This document shows positions 16,823 through 25,229 of a DNA stretch of 64,000 bases, one piece after another. Both the position numbers and the translations under genes were made by a program. Numbering within the stretch: the first letter of the stretch is position 1; every line of letters starts with the position of its first letter. Source of the DNA: Rathayibacter sp. VKM Ac-2760 (GTDB taxonomy: Bacteria > Actinomycetota > Actinomycetes > Actinomycetales > Microbacteriaceae); NCBI RefSeq assembly GCF_009834185.1, contig NZ_CP047173.1, positions 2,666,001 through 2,730,000 on the forward strand, given 5' to 3'. Under the pieces are notes generated by a model, which did not search any database, had not been told where the DNA came from, and saw nothing but the letters and a program-made list of their open reading frames with translations.

Positions 16823-19306
16823 ATGTCTGCGCAAGGAACCGTCCGCACCGGCGTGCTCGCCCGCGTCCTCGGGGTCGTCGGGGCGAGCCTGGCCGGGGGG
16901 CTGCTGATCACCGTCGGCGTCACCCCCGCCCTCGCCGTCACCGGCCTCGCCGCCAACAACCCGATCGGCCTCTTCGAGACCGTGCCCGAGTACCTCGAGC
17001 TGGGCCAGCTGGCGCAGAAGACCGAGATCTACGCGAAGAACGCCGACGGGAGCGACGGACTGCTCGCCTCCTTCTACGCGCAGAACCGCGAGGAGGTGAC
17101 CTTCGACCAGGTCAGCCAGTTCGTGAAGGACGCGGCCGTCTCGACCGAGGACCCGCGCTTCTACGAGCACGGCGGCGTGGATCTGCAGGGCACGATCCGC
17201 GCGGTCCTCAGCAACGTGGTCGGCGGCGACCTGCAGGGCGGGTCCTCCATCACGCAGCAGTACGTGAAGAACGTCCTCGTGCAGAAGGCGGAGTCGCTGA
17301 GCGACACCGACCCCGCCGCCTCCCAGGCGGCGTACGACGAGGCGACGGCCACCACTCCGGCCCGCAAGCTCAAGGAGATGAAGCTCGCCGTCGACCTCGA
17401 GAAGAAGTACAGCAAGGACGACATCCTGCTGGGCTACCTCAATATCGCCGGCTTCGGCGGGCAGGTGTACGGCATCCAGGCCGCGGCCGAGTACTACTTC
17501 TCGACGACTGCCGCGAACCTCTCGCTCGCCCAGGCGGCCAGCCTGATCGCGACGGTGAACAACCCCAACGGACTGCGGATCGACCAGCCGGAGAACATCC
17601 CCGAGAACAAGGTCCGGCGCGACTACGTGCTCGATCAGATGCTGCAGGAGGGGAAGATCTCGCAGGCCGACCACGACGCGGCGGCCGCCGAGGAGGTCGT
17701 CCCCGCGATCACCCAGACGCCCACCGGCTGCCAGCAGGCCGGCAACGCGGCCTTCTTCTGCGACTACGTGACCCGGGTCATCCAGAACGACCCCGCGTTC
17801 GGCGACGACGAGAACACCCGGTTCGCCAACTTCCAGCGCGGCGGCTACAAGATCTACACCTCGCTCGACCGCGACCTGCAGGACGTCGCCACGGCGACGA
17901 CGAACGAGTGGGTGCCCAAGACGCCCGTCGACGACGTGAACATCGGCAGCGCCACCCTCTCGATGGAGGTCGGCACCGGCCGCGTCCTCGCGATGGTGCA
18001 GAACAAGGACTACGACGCGGCGGGCTCGGTCAACGGCGAGAACTATTCCGCGATCAACTTCAACACCGACACGGCGTACGGCGGCTCCGCGGGCTTCCAG
18101 GTCGGCTCGACCTACAAGGTGTTCACGCTCGCGCAGTGGATCGCCAACGGCCACACCATCTACGAGACGGTGAACGGCCGCGAGCGGACCTTCAGCGAGT
18201 TCCCCGCGTCCTGCGAGCCGAGTGGCGAGTGGACGGGATCGTTCCCCGTCGGCAACGACGAGGACGAGAACGGCACCTACAGCGTGCTCCAGGGCACGAT
18301 GCGCTCGATCAACACGGTCTTCGTCGCGATGGCGCAGCAGCTCGACCTCTGCGCGATCCGCGACCAGGCCGCCGCGTTCGGAGTGCGGACCGCCTCCGGT
18401 GCCGCGCTGCAGCCGATCCCCTCCGCGATCCTCGGCTCGGCCGACCAGATCGCGCCGATCTCGATGGCGACGGCGTTCGCCGGCTTCGCCAACAACGGCA
18501 CCGCCTGCACCGCCATCGCGATCGACTCCATCACGGATTCGACGGGGGCCGCCGTGCAGGCGCCCGTCTCCAGCTGCACCCAGGCGCTCTCGCCCGAGCT
18601 CACAGCCGTGGCGAACGACGCCCTGCAGGACGTCGTCACGAGCGGCACCGCCGCCGCCTCCGACCCCGACGACGGGATCGAGCACATCGGCAAGACCGGC
18701 ACGACCGACGACGCGGTGCACACCTGGATGGACGGGGCCTCCAGCCGCGTCGCGACCGTGGTCTGGGTCGGCAACATCACCGGCGACGCCTCGATGCGCC
18801 GGGTGGCGGTCCGCAGCACCGACACGAACGCCCGCGCCTACGCCTCCAACCTCCGCCACTACATCTGGAACGCGGTGATGACCCGCGCCGACGAGAAGTA
18901 CGGCGGGGACGACTTCGCCGACCCGAGCAGCGCGCTGCTGAACGGCCGTCAGATCGCCGTGCCGAACGTCGCCGGCCAGTCGGTCGGCAACGCCACCGAT
19001 GCGCTCGAGGACCTCGGCTTCGACGTCGAGGAGGGCGCGACCGTCGACTCCGCGCAGCCCGCCGGGACCGTCGCCGGGACCGACCCGGGAGCCGGCACGA
19101 CGATCGCCCGCTACTCGAGCATCACGCTGCTCGTGAGCAACGGCGCTCTGGTGCCCGCCCCAGAGACGCAGGCGCCCGCTCCGACCGAGACCGCGCCGGC
19201 GACCCCGACGGCGACCCCCGCGCCGACGGCGGTGCCGACCGCGACCGAGACGCCCGCACCGCTCTCGACCCCCACCGCGACGCCGACCGGGGAGGTCGAC
19301 CAGTGA
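16823..19306 (+). CDS. Bifunctional penicillin-binding protein (PBP1/PonA type) with PASTA domain
   Basis: An 827-residue class A PBP that polymerises glycan strands and crosslinks peptidoglycan outside the membrane. After one N-terminal helix (residues ~12-40) comes the glycosyltransferase domain with STEDPRFYEHGGVDLQG and GGSSITQQYVKNV. The transpeptidase domain carries GSTYKVF (SxxK, near 429), SINT (SxN) and HIGKTGTTDD (KTG, near 623). A single PASTA domain (VPNVAGQSVGNATDALEDL) follows near 712, then a ~50-residue Pro/Thr/Ala tail typical of wall-spanning linkers. The ATG at 16823 is chosen over an upstream in-frame ATG at 16736. It overlaps the nuclease gene by GTGA. Confidence 0.95.
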   Translation: MSAQGTVRTGVLARVLGVVGASLAGGLLITVGVTPALAVTGLAANNPIGLFETVPEYLELGQLAQKTEIYAKNADGSDGLLASFYAQNREEVTFDQVSQFVKDAAVSTEDPRFYEHGGVDLQGTIRAVLSNVVGGDLQGGSSITQQYVKNVLVQKAESLSDTDPAASQAAYDEATATTPARKLKEMKLAVDLEKKYSKDDILLGYLNIAGFGGQVYGIQAAAEYYFSTTAANLSLAQAASLIATVNNPNGLRIDQPENIPENKVRRDYVLDQMLQEGKISQADHDAAAAEEVVPAITQTPTGCQQAGNAAFFCDYVTRVIQNDPAFGDDENTRFANFQRGGYKIYTSLDRDLQDVATATTNEWVPKTPVDDVNIGSATLSMEVGTGRVLAMVQNKDYDAAGSVNGENYSAINFNTDTAYGGSAGFQVGSTYKVFTLAQWIANGHTIYETVNGRERTFSEFPASCEPSGEWTGSFPVGNDEDENGTYSVLQGTMRSINTVFVAMAQQLDLCAIRDQAAAFGVRTASGAALQPIPSAILGSADQIAPISMATAFAGFANNGTACTAIAIDSITDSTGAAVQAPVSSCTQALSPELTAVANDALQDVVTSGTAAASDPDDGIEHIGKTGTTDDAVHTWMDGASSRVATVVWVGNITGDASMRRVAVRSTDTNARAYASNLRHYIWNAVMTRADEKYGGDDFADPSSALLNGRQIAVPNVAGQSVGNATDALEDLGFDVEEGATVDSAQPAGTVAGTDPGAGTTIARYSSITLLVSNGALVPAPETQAPAPTETAPATPTATPAPTAVPTATETPAPLSTPTATPTGEVDQ

Positions 19307-20118
19307 GCGGCTTCGACCCCGGCTTCCTCGGCGTCCCGCTCGCGGCGCCGCGACCCTCGACCGCGCGGGTGCTGCGCGAGCTGCCGTACACGCACTTCGA
19401 GGTGCTGCTCGACCCGGTGCGCCGCCTCGCGCTCTCGACCGCGGTGAACATCGACGGCGCCCGGCTGCTCGACCTCGGACGCGGCGACGACTGGCACCTC
19501 GACGAGCGGATCCCCGAGTCCGAGCAGACCGGCCCCGAGGTGTACGCGCGGAACGATCTCGACCGCGGCCATCTCGTCCGCCGGCGCGACCCCGTCTGGG
19601 GCGAGCCGGCCGAGGCCAGGGCCGGCAACGTCGACAGCTTCTGCTACACGAACGCGGCGCCGCAGGCCAGCGGCTTCAACCAGTCGAAGGAGCTCTGGCT
19701 CGGCCTCGAGGACCTCGTGCTCGAGTACGCGCAGGCGAACCGCAGCCGCCTCGACGTCTTCACCGGGCCGGTGCTCGCCGACGACGACCCGGTCTATCGC
19801 GGTGTCGGCATCCCGCTGCGGTTCTGGAAGATCGCGGCGTGGAGCCCCGCCGACGGCGCTCTCGCCGCGAGCGCCTACCTGCTCGACCAGACCGAGCTCG
19901 TCGAGCGCTTCCTCGACGGCGGCGGCCGGGAGGGCGTCGCTCCGCTCGGCGCCTACCGGACCTACCAGGTCGCCGTGACCTCGCTCGCCGAGCCGACCGG
20001 TCTCGACCTCGACGCCCTCGCCGCGGTCGACGTCCTCGCGGCCGCCGGCGCGCGCGCCGAGTCGCCGCGCGAGCTGCTCACGGCGGAGGACGTCGCGCGG
20101 GGTCTCGGCGCTCGCTGA
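19303..20118 (+). CDS. DNA/RNA non-specific endonuclease (NUC1/beta-beta-alpha metal family), no signal peptide
   Basis: A 271-residue member of the non-specific endonuclease family that cuts DNA and RNA with one metal ion. The catalytic DRGH motif is intact (NDLDRGHLVRRRD, near residue 88), followed by YTNAAPQASGFNQSKELWLGLED, which provides the metal-binding Asn and the partner Glu, and by FTGPVL. It starts with GTG overlapping the PBP stop (GTGA), with GGAGG about 7 bases upstream. No signal peptide is visible (VSGFDPGFLGVPLAAPRPS), although relatives are usually exported or kept from host DNA. Either it is cytosolic and controlled, or it leaves by another route. No inhibitor gene is apparent beside it. 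Confidence 0.88.
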   Translation: MSGFDPGFLGVPLAAPRPSTARVLRELPYTHFEVLLDPVRRLALSTAVNIDGARLLDLGRGDDWHLDERIPESEQTGPEVYARNDLDRGHLVRRRDPVWGEPAEARAGNVDSFCYTNAAPQASGFNQSKELWLGLEDLVLEYAQANRSRLDVFTGPVLADDDPVYRGVGIPLRFWKIAAWSPADGALAASAYLLDQTELVERFLDGGGREGVAPLGAYRTYQVAVTSLAEPTGLDLDALAAVDVLAAAGARAESPRELLTAEDVARGLGAR

Positions 20119-20144
20119 GGCGTCCGGCGGTCCAGGATGGGGGC

Positions 20145-20990
20145 ATGACCTCCCCCGTCCTCGTCGAGATCGACGACTCCGGCACACCCCGCCTCCGCGA
20201 TCCGGAGTCCGGCCTCGTCCGGGTCGACGAGCCCGGCTACCTGCGCGGTGACGGCGTCTTCGAGACGCTGGCCGTGCTGCACGGCAGGGTGCGCGGGGAG
20301 GAGGAGCACCTCGCGCGGCTCGCCGCCTCGGCCGCCGCGATCGGGCTCCGCATCCCGGACGCCGCGGCGTGGTCGGCGGCGATCGCGCTCGCGGTCGCCG
20401 AGCACGACGCCGTGGACGACCTCAGCATCAGGATGGTCGCCGGCTTCCGCGACTCGACGCGGGCCAGGGCGAGCGTCCGGGCGGAGCCGACGGCCGACTC
20501 CTCGGAGCTGCGCGCCCGCGGCGTCGCCGTCGCCGTGCTCGACCGCGGCTACGCGCTCGGTGCGCTGGAGCGGGCGCCGTGGCTGCTCGGCGGGGTGAAG
20601 ACGACCTCGGGTGCCGTGACCCGGGCGGCGCTGCGCGAGGCGAGGAGCCGCGGCGCCGACGACGTGGTCTGGCGCACGAGCGACGGGCTGCTGCTCGAGG
20701 GCGCCACCTCCAGCCTCGTGCTGCTCGCCGACGGGGTGCTCGTCACGCCCGCCGCGGGAGCCGGGATCCTCGACGGCACGACGGTGGCGCGGATCCTGAC
20801 GCTCGGCGAGGAGCGCGGGCTCGCCTCCGCACGCCGCGATCTGCCGGTCGCGGCCCTGACGGGCGCGGAGGCCGCGTGGCTGGTGTCGAGCACGCGCCGG
20901 GCGGTGCCGATCCGCTCGGTCGACAGCGCACCGCTCGCCGTGGACCGGGGGCTCACCGCGGCCTTCGAGCGGGAGCTGCTCGCCGACTGA
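20145..20990 (+). CDS. Aminotransferase class IV (aminodeoxychorismate lyase-like)
   Basis: A 281-residue fold-type IV PLP enzyme. Family marks are GDGVFETLAVLHGRV near residue 37, the PLP-lysine segment LLGGVKTTSGAV (Lys near 151), DDVVWRTSDGLLLEGATSSLVLL (the conserved Glu-x-x-x-x-N/T region) and GILDGTTVARIL. In folate synthesis such proteins (PabC) turn aminodeoxychorismate into p-aminobenzoate, but branched-chain or D-amino-acid aminotransferases look alike, so PabC is only the likelier option. It follows the nuclease by 26 bp. A CAGGAT box 6 bp before the ATG may drive leaderless expression. It converges with cofC. Confidence 0.82.
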   Translation: MTSPVLVEIDDSGTPRLRDPESGLVRVDEPGYLRGDGVFETLAVLHGRVRGEEEHLARLAASAAAIGLRIPDAAAWSAAIALAVAEHDAVDDLSIRMVAGFRDSTRARASVRAEPTADSSELRARGVAVAVLDRGYALGALERAPWLLGGVKTTSGAVTRAALREARSRGADDVVWRTSDGLLLEGATSSLVLLADGVLVTPAAGAGILDGTTVARILTLGEERGLASARRDLPVAALTGAEAAWLVSSTRRAVPIRSVDSAPLAVDRGLTAAFERELLAD

Positions 20991-21003
20991 GGCGGGGTGC
21001 GGC

Positions 21004-21633
21004 TCAGGCCGCGCCCGGCAGCTCGCGGGTGGTCCAGGCGCCGACACCGACCGCCTGGGCGTCGCGCAGGTCGTCGACGGTGTCGACGTCCAGGCGCAGC
21101 GTCGAGGTCTCGGGCAGCTCGAGCACCCGGTAGCCGGCGCTGCGGTGCCGCGCGCGGGAGTCAGGGCCGAAGGCGGGCTCGGGGCCGGTGCCGCCCGGCA
21201 GGAGCAGCGCGGTGGTGCCGCTGCCCGCGCGGTCGCCGACCATCGCCGGCGACCCGCCGGCCGCCGCGAGCGCAGCGTCCAGATCGGCGGCCGTCAGCGC
21301 CGGCAGGTCCGCGGTGAGGGCGATCACGGGCGAGCCGGGGCGGAAGTCCTGCGCCCCCGCGATGCCGGCCGCGACGGCGGGGTTCAGCTCTCCCGGGTCG
21401 GCGATGACAGCGAGACCTGGGTGCTCGCGCGCGGCGCGCTCGGCCGCGGTCATGTCCGAGGTGACGAGGACGACGGCGCCGACCGCCTCCGCCTCGGCGA
21501 CCGCCGCGAGGGTGTCCAGGAGGAAGGCCTCGGCGAGGGCCGAGCGGGCGACCAGCTCGAGCCGCGTCTTCGACGTGCCGCGCCCGCGGTAGACGACGAC
21601 GGCGGTCCAGGCGCCGCTCACGGGGCGGCTCAC
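21004..21633 (-). CDS. cofC: 2-phospho-L-lactate (or phosphoenolpyruvate) guanylyltransferase, CofC/FbiD
   Basis: A 209-residue nucleotidyltransferase-fold enzyme that activates 2-phospholactate or PEP with GTP for coenzyme F420 side-chain assembly. The fold is seen in the SKTRLELVARSALAEAFLLD start, VLVTSDMTAAERAAREHPGL, LNPAVAAGIAGA, VIALTADLPALTAADLDAAL with the metal-binding Asp, and GTTALLLPGG / FGPDSRARHRSAG. The usual N-terminal KP..AKTRL is replaced by YRGRGTSKTRLE. It overlaps cofE by 4 bp, so both are one translational unit. Other F420 genes are not in this window. Confidence 0.88.
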   Translation of the reverse strand: MSRPVSGAWTAVVVYRGRGTSKTRLELVARSALAEAFLLDTLAAVAEAEAVGAVVLVTSDMTAAERAAREHPGLAVIADPGELNPAVAAGIAGAQDFRPGSPVIALTADLPALTAADLDAALAAAGGSPAMVGDRAGSGTTALLLPGGTGPEPAFGPDSRARHRSAGYRVLELPETSTLRLDVDTVDDLRDAQAVGVGAWTTRELPGAA

Positions 21634-22436
21634 GAGGCGGCCCGCTCGGCCGCGGCGAGGCCCGCGGCGTAGCCCGCGCGGTAGCCCTCGGCGTGCGCCT
21701 CGTCGGCGCCCAGGCGGAACATGTCGTCCGGGCCCGTGCGGGTCAGCGTGCGCGCGCCGGGGGCGTCGAGCTCGGCGACGAGCCGGCCGAGACCGCGGAC
21801 GACGGCGACGGGGTGCCCGGTCGCCTTCCCCTTGACGAGGTCGCCGAGCGCGGCGATCTCGTCGGCCACCGCGGGGATCGTGACGGCGAGGGTGCGCCCG
21901 AGCGCGTCGACGGCGCCGCGCAGATCGTCGACCACGAGCAGTCCGGCCGCTCCGATGGCGGCGTCGGTCTGGCCCACCCGCCAGGCGCGCCCGAGGGTGT
22001 CGCTGACGACCACGCCGACGCGGGCGCCGAGGCGGTCGCGCAGTCCCGCGCAGAGCGCGCGAGCGGACGCGTCGGGGTCGACCGGCAGCAGCAGCACGGT
22101 GCCCTCCGGCACGTTGCTCGAGTCGACCCCGGCGGCGGCCTGGACGATGCCCAGGCGGTTCTCCACGATCCGGGTGACCCCGTGCGCGTGCGCCCGGGTG
22201 GCGACGACGCGCACCGTCTCGGCGGTGATCGCGTCCTCGCGGTCGGCGGCGGCGACCACGCGGCCCTCGGCCTTGGAGACGACCTTGCTGGTCACCACGA
22301 GGACGTCGCCGTCGACGGGGCGGTCCGCCGCCGGGGCCGCCTCGATCGCGGCGAGGATCAGCCCGAGCAGGTCGTCGCCCGGCACCACCTCCGGGATCCC
22401 CTCGAGGCCCCAGGCCGCCACGCGCATCGCACTCAT
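21630..22436 (-). CDS. cofE: Coenzyme F420-0:L-glutamate ligase (CofE/FbiB N-domain)
   Basis: A 268-residue single-domain ligase that adds gamma-linked glutamates to F420-0 using GTP. Motifs include DVLVVTSKVVSKAEGRVV near residue 43, NRLGIVQAAAGVDSSNVPEGTVLLLP near 95 and VGVVVSDTLGRAWRVGQTDAAIG near 143, all typical. The C-terminal nitroreductase-like domain of mycobacterial FbiB is absent. An extra tail (LGADEAHAEGYRAGYAAGLA) ends it. A GAGAAT box sits 6 bases before the ATG at 22436; a second ATG at 22427 is possible. It is translated together with cofC. Confidence 0.92.
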   Translation of the reverse strand: MSAMRVAAWGLEGIPEVVPGDDLLGLILAAIEAAPAADRPVDGDVLVVTSKVVSKAEGRVVAAADREDAITAETVRVVATRAHAHGVTRIVENRLGIVQAAAGVDSSNVPEGTVLLLPVDPDASARALCAGLRDRLGARVGVVVSDTLGRAWRVGQTDAAIGAAGLLVVDDLRGAVDALGRTLAVTIPAVADEIAALGDLVKGKATGHPVAVVRGLGRLVAELDAPGARTLTRTGPDDMFRLGADEAHAEGYRAGYAAGLAAAERAAS

Positions 22437-22522
22437 CCCGCCATTCTCCCAGGCGCCGGGCTCAGCGGGTGCACGCGGCCGGGCCCTTGCGAGCCGGGGC
22501 GACCTCGTGCGAACGGCGGCGC

Positions 22523-23002
22523 TCAGGAGGCGAGGTAGGCGGCGACGGCCGGCGGCACGTAGGGCGACACGTCGCCGCCGAGCGCCGAGACCTGCCGCAC
22601 CAGCGAGGAGGAGACGTGCGCGTGCGCGGGGTCCGGCAGCAGGAAGACGGTCTCGACGTGCGCGAGGTTGCGGTTGACGATCGCCATCGGCGTCTCGTAG
22701 GCCACGTCGACCTGCGAGCGGATGCCCTTCACCAGGATGCTCGCGCCGACGTCGGTGCAGTAGTCGACGAGCAGGCCCATGCTCCAGGACGCGACGACGA
22801 TCCTGCCCTCGATCCCGGCCTCGGCGATCGACTGCTCGATCAGCGCGACCCGCTGCGCGATCGGCAGCAGCGCCGTCTTGGCCGGGTTGTGCACGACGAC
22901 CACGTGCAGCTCGTCGACGAGACGCGCGGCGCGCTCGATGACGTCGAGATGCCCGAGCGTGACGGGGTCGAACGAGCCGGGGACGACGGCGATGCGGGCC
23001 AT
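22523..23002 (-). CDS. coaD: Phosphopantetheine adenylyltransferase (CoaD)
   Basis: A 159-residue enzyme of coenzyme A synthesis that joins 4'-phosphopantetheine and ATP. It starts MARIAVVPGSFDPVTLGHLD, with the HxGH-type nucleotide motif (TLGH) at residues 15-18. VKGIRSQVDVAYETPMAIVNR and PDPAHAHVSSSLVRQVSALG (the ISSS-type loop) match the family. The ATG at 23002 is right because a TACGCT box lies 6 bases upstream and the longer frame would add odd residues. It follows recG by 37 bp on the same strand. Confidence 0.96.
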   Translation of the reverse strand: MARIAVVPGSFDPVTLGHLDVIERAARLVDELHVVVVHNPAKTALLPIAQRVALIEQSIAEAGIEGRIVVASWSMGLLVDYCTDVGASILVKGIRSQVDVAYETPMAIVNRNLAHVETVFLLPDPAHAHVSSSLVRQVSALGGDVSPYVPPAVAAYLAS

Positions 23003-23008
23003 GCGCCC

Positions 23009-23014
23009 AGCGTA
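23009..23014 (-). promoter_or_regulatory. Probable -10 box of coaD (leaderless)
   Basis: TACGCT on the minus strand, 6 bases before the coaD ATG. No Shine-Dalgarno. Confidence 0.45.
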
Positions 23015-23039
23015 TCGGGCCACTCGCGCGCGGAGCCGG

Positions 23040-25217
23040 TCAGCTCTTGCCGAGGAACTCGCGGTCGCGCTCCTGCACCCGTCGCTCGAGGGCGGCGCGG
23101 AGGCGGTCGTGCAGCGCGAGCACCGGGTCGGTCTCGAGCAGCCGCTCGGCCAGCACCCGGGCCTCGACGATGAGCCAGGAGTCCTGCACGACGCGCAGCA
23201 GCCGCAGGGAGGAGCGCCCGCCGGACTGCGAATCGCCGAGCACGTCGCCCTCGCGGCGCAGCTCGAGGTCGGCCTCGGCGAGATCGAAGCCGTCGAGGGT
23301 CGCCGCGACGGTCTCGACCCGCTCGCGCGGCGTCGTGCCGGCCTCGGCAGCGGTGACGAAGAGGCAGACGCCGGGCACGCCGCCGCGACCGATCCGCCCG
23401 CGCAGCTGGTGCAGCTGCGAGACGCCGAAGCGCTCGGCGTCGAGGACGATCATCATCGACGCGTTCGGCACGTCGACGCCTACCTCGATGACCGTGGTCG
23501 AGACGAGGACGTCGATCTCGCCGGCCGCGAAGGCCTGCATCACGGCGTCCTTCTCCTCCGCCGTCATCCGCCCGTGCAGGGCGGCCGAGCGCCGCTTCCC
23601 CAGCAGGGGGTGCCGGCGGACCCCCTCGATCGTCTCCGACACCGTCGACAGCGGAGTGGCCGCGGGCTCGTCCTCCGCGGCGAGCGGGCCCTCGGCCGCC
23701 TCCCCCGGCTCGATCGCCGGGCAGACGAGGTAGACCTGGTGGCCCTTGCGGATCTCCTCGTCGGCCCGCTCCCAAGCGCGAGCGATCAGGGCGGGTCGGT
23801 CGGCCAGCGACACGACGTGGCTGCTGATGCCGGGGCGGCCGGCCGGCAGCTCGCGGATGGTCGAGACGTCGAGGTCGCCGAAGACCGTCATCGCGACGGT
23901 GCGCGGGATGGGCGTCGCGGTGAGCACCAGCACGTGCGGCGGCTGGGCGCCCTTCCGCCGCAGGGCGTCGCGCTGGTCGACGCCGAAGCGGTGCTGCTCG
24001 TCGATCACGACGAGGCCGAGGTCGTAGAACGACACCTTGTCGCCGAGCAGGGCGTGCGTGCCGACCACGATCTTCGCGGTGCCCGAGACGATCCGCAGCA
24101 GCGCCGCGCGCCGGGCCGCCGCGCCGAGACCGCCGGTGAGGAGGGTCGGCACGAGCTCGGCCGACAGCTCGGGCCCGAGGGTGCGGACGATCGAGCGGAG
24201 GTGCTGGCCGGCGAGCACCTCGGTCGGCGCGAGCAGGGCCGCCTGCCCGCCGCTCTCGGCCGTCGCGAGCATGGCGCGGAGCGCGACCAGGGTCTTGCCC
24301 GAGCCCACCTCGCCCTGCACCAGCCGCGACATCGGCGACTCGTCCGCGAGGTCGGCGGTGATCTCGCGGCCGACCGTCTTCTGATCCTCGGTCAGGGTGA
24401 ACGGCAGCGCGGCGTCGAAGCGCTCGAGCAGCCCGCCGGCCGCCGCGACCCGCGCGGTCCCCGGGGTCGAGCGGGCGGCCGCCCGCCGCTCGAGCAGCGC
24501 CAGCTGCAGCAGGAACGCCTCGTGGAAGCGCAGGGTGTCGCGCGCCTTCGCCTCCTCGCCCTCGCGCGGCGGCCGGTGGATCAGCTCCAGCGCGGCACCG
24601 AGGTCGAGCAGCGAGCGGCTCGCGCGCACCTCCGGCGGGATCGGGTCCTGCACGTACTTCAGGTTGTCGAGCACCACGCCGATCGCCGCCTGCAGCTGCC
24701 AGCTCGCGATCGTGCTGGTCGCGGGGTAGATCGGGATCGGCCGCTCGGTCCAGTCCTTCGCGAGCACCGACTTCCCGATCGGGCCGTGCGCCGTGACCTC
24801 CTCGTCGTCGAAGAGCCGGTAGTCGGGGTGGGTGAGCTGCTTCGTGTCGCGGAACATCGACACGGTCCCGGCGAAGATGCCGCGCGCCCCGCGGTGCAGC
24901 TGCGCGGCGCGCCAGGGCTGACCGAAGAACGTCAGCGAGAGGGTGCCCGTGCCGTCCGAGATGATCACCTCGAGCAGTCCCCCGCGGCGGTTCTTCATCT
25001 CGCGCGAGCGCACCTCGCGGACCTCGGCGACGATCGTCACGTTCTCGCCCACCGGCAGGCGCGAGAGCTCGGTCAGCTCGCCGCGCTTGGCGTAGCGGCG
25101 CGGGTAGTGGCCGAGCAGCTCGCCGACCGTGCGGTAGCCGAACGCCTTCTCGATCGGCTTCGCGGTCCGCGGGCCGATCAGCGGTGCGAGCTGGTCGTCG
25201 AGGGGGTCCGGGATCAC
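23040..25217 (-). CDS. recG: ATP-dependent DNA helicase RecG
   Basis: A 725-residue branch-migration helicase that remodels stalled forks and Holliday junctions. The N-terminal wedge/OB domain (VGENVTIVAEVREVRSREM) precedes the helicase core. Walker A is GEVGSGKT near residue 302, followed by PTEVLAGQH, motif II DEQHRFG near 405, LTATPIPRTVAMT, the TTVIEVGVDVPNASMMIVLD region and RGRIGRGG near 608. The C-terminus LRREGDVLGDSQSG is the usual TRG-like tail. The start is a GTG at 25217 with a TATGAT box 6 bases upstream that overlaps the stop codon of the preceding gene. Confidence 0.96.
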   Translation of the reverse strand: MIPDPLDDQLAPLIGPRTAKPIEKAFGYRTVGELLGHYPRRYAKRGELTELSRLPVGENVTIVAEVREVRSREMKNRRGGLLEVIISDGTGTLSLTFFGQPWRAAQLHRGARGIFAGTVSMFRDTKQLTHPDYRLFDDEEVTAHGPIGKSVLAKDWTERPIPIYPATSTIASWQLQAAIGVVLDNLKYVQDPIPPEVRASRSLLDLGAALELIHRPPREGEEAKARDTLRFHEAFLLQLALLERRAAARSTPGTARVAAAGGLLERFDAALPFTLTEDQKTVGREITADLADESPMSRLVQGEVGSGKTLVALRAMLATAESGGQAALLAPTEVLAGQHLRSIVRTLGPELSAELVPTLLTGGLGAAARRAALLRIVSGTAKIVVGTHALLGDKVSFYDLGLVVIDEQHRFGVDQRDALRRKGAQPPHVLVLTATPIPRTVAMTVFGDLDVSTIRELPAGRPGISSHVVSLADRPALIARAWERADEEIRKGHQVYLVCPAIEPGEAAEGPLAAEDEPAATPLSTVSETIEGVRRHPLLGKRRSAALHGRMTAEEKDAVMQAFAAGEIDVLVSTTVIEVGVDVPNASMMIVLDAERFGVSQLHQLRGRIGRGGVPGVCLFVTAAEAGTTPRERVETVAATLDGFDLAEADLELRREGDVLGDSQSGGRSSLRLLRVVQDSWLIVEARVLAERLLETDPVLALHDRLRAALERRVQERDREFLGKS

Positions 25218-25223
25218 CCGACG

Positions 25224-25229
25224 ATCATA
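25224..25229 (-). promoter_or_regulatory. Probable -10 box of recG (leaderless)
   Basis: TATGAT on the minus strand, close to the ideal -10 and 6 bases before the recG GTG. It overlaps the TGA of the transglutaminase gene, so recG may be transcribed apart from that operon. Confidence 0.55.
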
